This document shows positions 1-5,421 of a DNA stretch of 14,694 nt, piece after piece. Source of the stretch: JANWHZ01 sp964527385 (GTDB lineage: Bacteria; Patescibacteriota; Saccharimonadia; Saccharimonadales; UBA4665); NCBI GenBank assembly GCA_964527385.1, contig CAZGPZ010000024.1:1-14694 (forward strand), in the 5' to 3' direction. Positions within the stretch are counted from its first letter, which is position 1. Every line of letters begins with the position of its first letter. Position numbers and translations under genes: made by a program. Below the pieces are notes generated by a model. It did not search any database, was not told the DNA's origin, and worked only from the letters and a program-made list of their open reading frames with translations.

Positions 1-1166
1 ATCACAACAACTTGGACGCCCAACTGGCTGATGGCATCGGCAAGCATCGTGCGCAACACAGCTCGACGCGCCAGGTCGGGGGTCTGCACCGATCGTCCTG
101 CCGGAAATGGATATATAGTTGTCCGGAAACCCCATTGGCCACTGTGTGCAAATAAATAACAGAAAGGAAAGAGCTTAGCTGGTGCAGTATCGTCAGCCCG
201 GGGTTCAATCCCATACGCGCGCTTGAACATGTACCCAAGATCGCGCAGTTGCTTAAGGTGTGATAGCTCCAGCGCCAAGGGTTGGCCAATGTGCCATAAC
301 GTATCGAGCACGCTTCCACCGCCAGCACGTTCACTATAAGTAGTACTCGTCCAGTCATCCTCGGCCGACGCAGCAAGCGTGAACGGCCGGGCGTCCAGCG
401 TCCGGTCATCACGAAGCGCCCCCATCATTTCGCGGTATGTCCGAAGCTGCGAGAGCAACATATCGTTGCCCCCTAACCGGCCAAGCCTGTCGTTGTATCG
501 GGCTATATGTACCAACCCAAACGGACTTTCGTGGAGTATCCTTGCCGCACCCGGCCATTGCTCCTCCAGATGGCACAGAGCAGCAAGATTGGTTCGAAGC
601 GCCCAATGCCCGTCAAAACGCCGGTCCCTGCCCCTGCCATCGCGCATCCATTTCATCACCATGTTTTGCGCCGGCAAGCCCAAGCTGCTTAGCGTAGCCA
701 GCGCAACTTTGGTCACTTCTGTGTAGCCTCCCGGCAATAATGTCATTGCTTCAGCTAGCCTCATGCCGCACCAGTATTGGAAAGGATTACCATCGCGTAA
801 GCAGTGTGGAACCGTCTTGCGGATGATATCCGGCAGCGACCGGCCGGTAATCGCGTCTAATAACGCGCTGCTGACAACAAGCCGCCCATGCTCGTCGATA
901 GTCCCCAGAACTCCAGCCAGTGTTTGGGCAATACTCGCACCTAGCTCAGGCTCACCGTCCGTAGCGCTGATACATATATCCTTTAGCTGTTCGGCGCCTT
1001 CATCTGTCGCCTCCTCGATGTATTTCCACGCAAGGCTAGCACCATTAACGATGGCTTGCTTATCTTCATCCGTAAGCCCATTGCGTGGAAGCTCCCAATA
1101 GCCAGCAACCATACACGCCAGCCGCCGTTCAGGCGTCAGTAGCGTACCGTCAAGCTGCTCGCTCAT
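1..1166 (-). CDS. Unrecognised protein, C-terminus cut by the window edge
   Basis: An open frame of 388 codons with no stop runs from ATG at 1166 to the left edge, so the C-terminus is missing. I do not recognise the family. The translation looks real: balanced composition, long helix-like stretches, and no competing plausible frame on either strand. It has no signal peptide and no clear membrane segment, so it is probably cytoplasmic. Residues about 187-245 form a Leu/Ala-rich helical stretch containing LEEQWPGAARIL, FGLVHIARY and LLSQLRTY, which has the look of a helical-repeat or regulatory domain. Residues 330-360 are rich in aromatics (FPFCYLF, GQWGFRTTIYPFP). There is no Shine-Dalgarno sequence before the ATG. 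A promoter -10 box lies only 9 bases upstream, so the mRNA is probably leaderless. It is divergent from rplK. Confidence is good that it is a gene; function is unknown. Confidence 0.8.
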   Translation of the reverse strand, partial: MSEQLDGTLLTPERRLACMVAGYWELPRNGLTDEDKQAIVNGASLAWKYIEEATDEGAEQLKDICISATDGEPELGASIAQTLAGVLGTIDEHGRLVVSSALLDAITGRSLPDIIRKTVPHCLRDGNPFQYWCGMRLAEAMTLLPGGYTEVTKVALATLSSLGLPAQNMVMKWMRDGRGRDRRFDGHWALRTNLAALCHLEEQWPGAARILHESPFGLVHIARYNDRLGRLGGNDMLLSQLRTYREMMGALRDDRTLDARPFTLAASAEDDWTSTTYSERAGGGSVLDTLWHIGQPLALELSHLKQLRDLGYMFKRAYGIEPRADDTAPAKLFPFCYLFAHSGQWGFRTTIYPFPAGRSVQTPDLARRAVLRTMLADAISQLGVQVVV

Positions 1167-1175
1167 AAGGGTAGT

Positions 1176-1204
1176 ATTTTAGAATAAAAAAACTCTTTTA
1201 TCAA
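1176..1204 (-). promoter_or_regulatory. Sigma70-type promoter of the leftmost minus-strand gene
   Basis: On the minus strand, TTGATA (1199-1204) and TAAAAT (1176-1181) are separated by exactly 17 bases. The predicted transcription start, near 1169, is within a few bases of the ATG at 1166, which implies a leaderless transcript. The sequence shows the boxes and spacing; the start site is inferred. Confidence 0.65.
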
Positions 1205-1211
1205 ATGTCCT

Positions 1212-1239
1212 TTGAAATTGAGGACTTATTTAGTATAAT
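1212..1239 (+). promoter_or_regulatory. Sigma70-type promoter of rplK-rplA
   Basis: TTGAAA (1212-1217) and a perfect TATAAT (1234-1239) are separated by 16 bases. The predicted start is near 1246, giving a 5' leader of about 70 bases before rplK. Its -35 box lies 7 bases from the -35 box of the divergent minus-strand promoter. Confidence 0.7.
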
Positions 1240-1263
1240 TACATCTGTTACGCACTACTTAAT

Positions 1264-1301
1264 GGTAGGAGAGCCGGGCAAAGCTTCTATGTTACCGGCT
1301 C
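1264..1301 (+). promoter_or_regulatory. rplK leader hairpin with an alternative fold
   Basis: GAGCCGG (1271-1277) and CCGGCTC (1295-1301) form a perfect 7-bp stem around a 17-base loop, ending 3 bases before the rplK ribosome-binding site AAAGGAG (1305-1311). A competing fold pairs GGTA (1264-1267) with TACC (1293-1296) outside GAGC/GCTT (one G-U pair). Its general shape resembles the element before rplA. A role in autogenous control by L1 is possible but unproven. Confidence 0.45.
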
Positions 1302-1318
1302 GTTAAAGGAGAATCTCG

Positions 1319-1747
1319 ATGGCAAAAGCTATCAAAGCACGGCTCAAAATGAAAATCCAAGGCGGGCGCGCCAGCGCGGCGCCGCCAGTCGGTAGCACGC
1401 TCGGTCAGTACGGCGTGAACATGATGGACTTCGTCAGCGCTTTCAACGAGCAGACGAAAGACATGCAAGGCCAAATGATTACCGCCCATATTAACGTATA
1501 TGAAGACCGGACGATGGATTTCACCGTCGTCGGACTGCCAACTGACGACCGCATCCGCGCGGCGCTTGGCATTGACAAAGGTTCTGGCCGTCCAAACAGC
1601 GAGAAAGTCAGCAAGAAACTGACCGACGCTCAGCTAACCAAAATCGCCGAAGAAAAAGCAGCCGACATGAATACCGACGACGTTGCCGCCGTCAAGAAAA
1701 TGGTCGCTGGTACCGCCCGCAGCATGGGCGTTGAAATCGAACAATAA
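1319..1747 (+). CDS. rplK: 50S ribosomal protein L11
   Basis: This 142-residue protein matches the usual L11 length. L11 binds the GTPase-associated region of 23S rRNA and forms the base of the L10-L7/L12 stalk, where elongation factors act. Recognisable stretches are the N-terminal PPVGSTLGQYGVNMMDF (proline-containing helix, factor-facing side) and the C-terminal rRNA-binding part, with KGSGRPNSEKVSKKL and the family-typical ending TARSMGVEIEQ. The ATG at 1319 follows AAAGGAG (1305-1311) at 7-base spacing. It is first in the rplK-rplA transcription unit. Family assignment is secure from the sequence. Confidence 0.98.
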   Translation: MAKAIKARLKMKIQGGRASAAPPVGSTLGQYGVNMMDFVSAFNEQTKDMQGQMITAHINVYEDRTMDFTVVGLPTDDRIRAALGIDKGSGRPNSEKVSKKLTDAQLTKIAEEKAADMNTDDVAAVKKMVAGTARSMGVEIEQ

Positions 1748-1756
1748 ATTAAATTT

Positions 1757-1784
1757 GTGGGAGCCGAATAGGCGCTCGTACCAC
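1757..1784 (+). promoter_or_regulatory. Candidate L1-binding hairpin in the rplK-rplA gap
   Basis: GTGG (1757-1760) pairs with CCAC (1781-1784), and GAGC (1761-1764) with GCTC (1774-1777). An asymmetric GTA bulge lies on the 3' side. The strands read GTGGGAG and GTACCAC, close to GUGGGAG and AUACCAC in helix 76 of E. coli 23S rRNA, where L1 binds. The rplA ribosome-binding site (from 1785) begins directly after the stem, so L1 bound here could block rplA translation. L1 autoregulation by rRNA mimicry is established in E. coli; its use here is inferred. Confidence 0.7.
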
Positions 1785-1798
1785 GAAGGGGAATGATC

Positions 1799-2719
1799 AT
1801 GGCAAAGAAGAAAACTGACGTTGTCGATGAGACCGTCATCGAAGAAGTTACTGTCCCTACCGAAGAAGCTGTTGAGGCTACTGAGGTAGTAGAAGAAAAA
1901 ATCACGAAAGCCGGCAAGCGCAGCGCAAAAGCGCAGCGCGAAGAATCCGAGAAAGAAGCCAAAGAGGAGCGCAAAGCGCACCACGCCGAGGCAGAGACCG
2001 AAGAGGGCTCAAAACCCAAGCAGCATGCCAATCCGACCCGCCCGCGTATAGAGCGCCAGGGAAAGAAGTTCCGTGAAGCCGCTACTAAGGTCGAAAAGGG
2101 CAAGGCATACTCGCCAAACGAAGCGCTTGCACTCGCCGTTGCGACCAGCCCGGCCAAGTTCGACGCCACTGTCGAACTGCACGTCAACCTGAACGTTGAC
2201 CCGAAAGTCGCCGACCAAAACGTCCGCGACAATCTCGTCCTGCCAGCTGGAACGGGCAAATCGGTTCGCATCGCGGTCTTCGCCGATGACAAGGTCGATG
2301 GCGCTGACATAACCGGTGTCACGCCTATCACCGCTGCGCTCGAGAAGGGCACAATAGACTTCGACATCCTGATCGCCACGCCGGCAAACATGCCGAAGCT
2401 TGGCAAATACGCCCGCATGCTTGGCCCGCGCGGCCTGATGCCGAACCCAAAGAGCGGCACCGTCACAACTGACGTCGCCAGAGCGGTCGCCGAAGCCAAA
2501 GCCGGTCGCGTCGAATACCGCGTCGACAGCACAGGCATCGTCCACCTCGGCATTGGCAAAGTCTCGTTCGGCGCTGACAAATTGGCGCAGAATTTCAATG
2601 CGGTCGTCGCATCTATCAAGGCAGCCAAGCCGGCAAGCGTCAAGAGCGGTTATATCAAGTCCGCTCATTTGTCGACGACGATGGGCCCAGGCATCACACT
2701 CGCTACGAGTGAGCTATAG
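1799..2719 (+). CDS. rplA: 50S ribosomal protein L1 with long charged N-terminal extension
   Basis: L1 forms the mobile stalk at the ribosomal E site and in many bacteria represses its own operon. Residues about 83-306 align with whole bacterial L1: the family-typical DQNVRDNLVLPAGTGKSVR, LGPRGLMPNPKSGTVT and the late GYIKSAHLSTTMGPG. The protein is 306 residues against about 230 usually. The extra ~82 N-terminal residues are almost all Glu, Lys, Ala, Val and Arg, low in complexity, acidic first and then mixed charge, probably disordered or coiled. Two in-frame ATGs exist. The one at 1799 sits 7 bases from the ribosome-binding site GAAGGGG, whereas 1793 abuts it, so 1799 is chosen. The extension is in frame without interruption. 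Family assignment is secure; the role of the extension is unknown. Confidence 0.96.
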   Translation: MAKKKTDVVDETVIEEVTVPTEEAVEATEVVEEKITKAGKRSAKAQREESEKEAKEERKAHHAEAETEEGSKPKQHANPTRPRIERQGKKFREAATKVEKGKAYSPNEALALAVATSPAKFDATVELHVNLNVDPKVADQNVRDNLVLPAGTGKSVRIAVFADDKVDGADITGVTPITAALEKGTIDFDILIATPANMPKLGKYARMLGPRGLMPNPKSGTVTTDVARAVAEAKAGRVEYRVDSTGIVHLGIGKVSFGADKLAQNFNAVVASIKAAKPASVKSGYIKSAHLSTTMGPGITLATSEL

Positions 2720-2738
2720 GAAAACCACAGGATATACC

Positions 2739-3203
2739 GTGCCCAATAGCACTGCCATTCATATGCCTGAGGCTCCACGCAGTCCTGGCGGCGCGATCGA
2801 AAGCGAACTGCTGCCTTTCTACCAGAACCACCTTTCGCCCGTCGTCGCTAAGCGCGGCATACCGTTCTGCAGCATGCTCGGCCATATCGTCAACCAATGT
2901 GTCGCCAATCGAGACATCTTGCCGGTAGCAGACCTGCACAGCCGGTATCACGTCGATGACGCAAACCTTGCCCAGTGGCTTGAAAACAGCGGGCTTGGCA
3001 TAGATGATTTCCCCGCGCATACATATTTTCAAGTAACTGGTATCGACGACGGTTGCCGTGTGACAGTCACTCGCCCGGTCGAAGTTTCCCCTGGCCACTT
3101 CGAAGACGTCACGCGCCAGATCTGGCCGCCAACTGTAGAAACCGAATCTGGCTTGGAACAACCATCACGAATCGCAGTGCTTGGTACTTTGTTGCGCGTA
3201 TGA
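2739..3203 (+). CDS. Unrecognised 154-residue protein, first of a paralog trio
   Basis: I do not recognise a family. The GTG at 2739 is chosen because CAGGA (2728-2732) lies 6 bases upstream; an in-frame ATG at 2763 has no such site. It begins 19 bases after the rplA stop with no promoter in between, so it is probably cotranscribed with rplA. The middle is helical, followed by a beta-like stretch opening with FPAHTYFQVTG and VTVTRPVEV and ending in RQIWPPTVE. A short basic, hydrophobic tail (PSRIAVLGTLLRV) closes the protein. The FP...TY...VT...WPP pattern recurs in the gene at 4064 and, more weakly, in the gene at 3291. No signal peptide or membrane segment is seen. It ends in TGA. Confidence 0.7.
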   Translation: MPNSTAIHMPEAPRSPGGAIESELLPFYQNHLSPVVAKRGIPFCSMLGHIVNQCVANRDILPVADLHSRYHVDDANLAQWLENSGLGIDDFPAHTYFQVTGIDDGCRVTVTRPVEVSPGHFEDVTRQIWPPTVETESGLEQPSRIAVLGTLLRV

Positions 3204-3222
3204 TTGGTAAATGATACCTCGC

Positions 3223-3268
3223 TTAACGGCCGCTTCTGGACGTTAAACTGTAATTTGCACAGTATAAT
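3223..3268 (+). promoter_or_regulatory. Inverted repeat and -10 box before the second trio gene
   Basis: TTAACG (3223-3228) and CGTTAA (3241-3246) form a perfect 6-bp inverted repeat with a partly paired 12-base interior. A perfect TATAAT (3263-3268) follows. No good -35 is seen; its expected place falls on the right arm of the repeat, which would suit an activator or repressor site. The gene's ribosome-binding site AAGGAG is at 3278-3283. Confidence 0.4.
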
Positions 3269-3290
3269 ACTCACGACAAGGAGTTAGGTT

Positions 3291-3950
3291 ATGAGTACGA
3301 CACCACCCGAGACTGACCAGCAACCAGAAGCTCAATTGGAAGATTTTGGTCGTTTTGTGACCCACTATATTGCCGACTTGATCAACAATCATGTCTTTCG
3401 TCCTGGCGTACCCAAGCCCGTTGGTGAGGTATCAGCGTTTGACCACCAGGCTGCCGTGCTCGATTGGCTTATAGGCTGGCAACGTATTGCGCCCGAAGCA
3501 TTGGACAAGGCGCTGCCGGGAATAACTGAATTATCCAGCGACGAAAGTGGAAACCCGACCGGCAAGCTCGCAGAGGTTGCGGATGAAATCCAAGCCGAGC
3601 GGCCGCCTGGCATTTTCCCCGTCATAGCCTTGTTTGTCGAGCGGCATGAGGGAGCAACACGCCTGAAACGGCCCATTCCTGGCAAGGAAGAAGATTCTGA
3701 AATACTATGGTGGGCGCGTGGCGGGGACGCACCCCTGGGTCCAGCTGAAACAATAGAGACCGACGCACCTAGCGGCGAGCCAGGCATGACAGAGGCGCCG
3801 GAAACAGCGCTGCCTGCACCGCTAGTCACAGACGAAACCGATATGCCCCAACTAGCTGCAACACCTGGCTGGAAGAAAGCAATCCGGCACATAGTAAAGA
3901 TGCTACCCAATCTAGCCCGAGGCTTAGGCTGGCCGGACAGTAATCGTTAA
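3291..3950 (+). CDS. Unrecognised 219-residue protein, second of a paralog trio
   Basis: I do not recognise a family. The ATG at 3291 is well supported by AAGGAG at 7-base spacing. The start (MSTTPPETDQQPE, then a helix DFGRFVTHYIADLI) resembles the start of the gene at 4064 (MGETLPSQPQNES, then SFLVGELILYML). Residues about 110-145 carry the trio's shared beta-like stretch in weak form: GIFPVIALFVERHEG, then LKRPIPG, then ILWWARGGD in place of WPP. Residues about 146-190 are an acidic Pro/Thr/Glu-rich linker. The last ~25 residues (from GWKKAIRHIVKM onward) form a cationic amphipathic helix that could bind a membrane or nucleic acid. It has its own -10 box upstream. Function unknown. Confidence 0.75.
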   Translation: MSTTPPETDQQPEAQLEDFGRFVTHYIADLINNHVFRPGVPKPVGEVSAFDHQAAVLDWLIGWQRIAPEALDKALPGITELSSDESGNPTGKLAEVADEIQAERPPGIFPVIALFVERHEGATRLKRPIPGKEEDSEILWWARGGDAPLGPAETIETDAPSGEPGMTEAPETALPAPLVTDETDMPQLAATPGWKKAIRHIVKMLPNLARGLGWPDSNR

Positions 3951-3991
3951 GGTTTTGGCCGTTTGTCTAGTCATACGTTAGGGGTAAACGC

Positions 3992-4020
3992 TTGCCAGTT
4001 AAACTTTAGCTCCATATGGT
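3992..4020 (+). promoter_or_regulatory. Possible promoter of the third trio gene
   Basis: TTGCCA (3992-3997) and TATGGT (4015-4020) are 17 bases apart. The -10 match is only moderate. The spacer contains GTTAAACTTTA (3998-4008), nearly identical to GTTAAACTGTA (3242-3252) before the second trio gene. The box overlaps the upstream in-frame ATG at 4016, which argues against that ATG as the start. Confidence 0.35.
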
Positions 4021-4063
4021 GGACATATACGCTACTTGGTGCTATTGTTCGTTGATGAGGATC

Positions 4064-4630
4064 ATGGGAGAGACACTTCCGAGCCAACCGCAAAACGAAA
4101 GCCAAGCGGCGACAAGTTTTCTCGTGGGCGAGCTCATTTTGTACATGCTTAAAAGAAGCACGAGCGGGCCTGCGCCCCGTGGCCAAGGCCACGTGACCGA
4201 ATGGGAAATTGACCAACTACTCGGTCTCAAGCCTTTCGCTGACGACCTCACACATTCGGTTGAAGATGCCTTCATCCGGGGTGAAATCCCTGGCGACATC
4301 GGACGGATTGGCGGACAGTTTGACCCCTATCTGGCAGCAGCAGCAAACAACCGGGTAGCCTTGCGGTCTTTCCCTGATGGTACCTACGTGCACTTCGATC
4401 GCACCGCGCAAGGCGAGATGGTAGTAACAGGATTCAAGCCAAGCAAAACTGGCAAGCCCGTCCACCAACATCTTTGGCCGCCGATAGAAGACGTGGACAC
4501 GCAACCTTTGCCAAGTGTATCCGTGCAAGATACGGAAATCCTGAGCACCGTCAGCTCTGACAGTCACTTGCACGGGCTGCTCAAAACTGTCTTAGGACTC
4601 CTGCGCGGCCAAGGGCCAAACGCAACCTAG
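4064..4630 (+). CDS. Unrecognised 188-residue protein, third of a paralog trio
   Basis: I do not recognise a family. The frame is open from 4016, but the first ATG overlaps the probable -10 box and lacks a ribosome-binding site. The ATG at 4064 (with GAGG at 4057-4060) gives an N-terminus that aligns with the gene at 3291; 4055 is an alternative. A helical N-terminal half is followed by the stretch SFPDGTYVHFDRTAQG, MVVTGFKPSKTGKP, HQHLWPPIEDV. This matches the FP...TY...VT...P...G...WPP pattern of the gene at 2739 in order and spacing. The protein ends in a short amphipathic helix (HGLLKTVLGLLRG). No membrane segment or signal peptide is seen. Gene status is likely; function unknown. Confidence 0.72.
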   Translation: MGETLPSQPQNESQAATSFLVGELILYMLKRSTSGPAPRGQGHVTEWEIDQLLGLKPFADDLTHSVEDAFIRGEIPGDIGRIGGQFDPYLAAAANNRVALRSFPDGTYVHFDRTAQGEMVVTGFKPSKTGKPVHQHLWPPIEDVDTQPLPSVSVQDTEILSTVSSDSHLHGLLKTVLGLLRGQGPNAT

Positions 4631-4656
4631 TATTGCACTAGTAGTAGTTTTTACAC

Positions 4657-4686
4657 TTGCACGTTACGCTTCTTATTGCATAGAAT
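4657..4686 (+). promoter_or_regulatory. Promoter of the dcd / tmk-thyX operon
   Basis: TTGCAC (4657-4662) and TAGAAT (4681-4686) are 18 bases apart, with a predicted start near 4693. Just upstream, CTAGT/ACTAG (5 bp, overlapping the preceding stop codon) followed by a T-rich run could be a weak terminator. Confidence 0.5.
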
Positions 4687-4707
4687 GGTACTGAACAGGA
4701 GGGAGCT

Positions 4708-5421
4708 TTGGGGGTTTATAGCAATACGCAGATCCGTGCAGCAATCGATGATGGGCATATTGTGTGTACGCCATTCAACCCGAAACATGTCAGCCACGCC
4801 AGCCTCGACGTGACGCTCGGTTATAACTACTATCGGATCGAAAAAATGAATGAACGGACGATCTACAATCCGTTCGACCGCGAGGAAGTGGAGCGTTATT
4901 TTGATGGCCCGTATACGGCGATGCCGCACGGCCAATGGTGCGCGCTGAATGGCTTTAAGCCGTTTAATAATATACCGCTCGACCATCCGGTCATCTCGCT
5001 CAAACCAGGCGAGCGCATCCTGGCGCACACGCACGAATTTTTCGGCATCCTGCCGCCAGGCGCATGCGAAGTCCGCAGCCGCTCCAGCTGGGCGCGCAAC
5101 GGCATCGCGACGTGCTTCGACGCCGGCTGGATCGACCCCGGCTACACAAACCGCCTGACCCTTGAGGTGTTTAACTTGAATGCGCGCGAAACAATATTAT
5201 TGCCTGTTGGCGAGCGCATAGCCCAGATCGTTTTCCATGAAACCGGCGAAGTGGAAGGTAATTACAGCACCGGCCGTGACAGCGGCTTCAGCGGCAAATA
5301 CCAGGGCGGCATGGACATGGATTTGGTCGTCAAAACATGGTCGCCCGATATGATGCTGCCGCAAGCGTACCGCGACGCACGAACGTTGCCGCCAAAAATT
5401 GAAGGCTTGGCATATGACTAG
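4708..5421 (+). CDS. dcd: dCTP deaminase family protein
   Basis: Deaminates dCTP to dUTP, supplying precursor for dTMP; some members also hydrolyse dUTP to dUMP. Family signatures in order: VRSRSSWARNG (122-132, matching the usual GRSSLxRxG phosphate-binding motif), DAGWIDPGY (138-146), LTLEVFN (150-156, Glu153 in the position of the catalytic Glu), LLPVGERIAQIVF, and the C-terminal GKYQGG. At 237 residues it is longer than the typical ~190, mainly from an insertion around residues 48-85. The start is TTG at 4708, with a strong AGGAGG (4697-4702) at 5-base spacing. It overlaps the next gene by 8 bases, so the two are translationally coupled. No separate dUTPase is in the window, so a bifunctional deaminase/dUTPase is plausible but not shown. 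Confidence 0.9.
   Translation: MGVYSNTQIRAAIDDGHIVCTPFNPKHVSHASLDVTLGYNYYRIEKMNERTIYNPFDREEVERYFDGPYTAMPHGQWCALNGFKPFNNIPLDHPVISLKPGERILAHTHEFFGILPPGACEVRSRSSWARNGIATCFDAGWIDPGYTNRLTLEVFNLNARETILLPVGERIAQIVFHETGEVEGNYSTGRDSGFSGKYQGGMDMDLVVKTWSPDMMLPQAYRDARTLPPKIEGLAYD

Noticed and set aside
173..212. tRNA-like segments: a D-arm-like stretch followed by GGTTCAATCCC
   Set aside because: The two parts are about 28 bases apart, too close to hold an anticodon arm, and they lie inside the open frame of the leftmost gene.
1630..2643. 337-codon open frame on the minus strand
   Set aside because: It is the shadow of rplA; its Ser/Ala/Thr-rich composition is not protein-like and it has no start signals.
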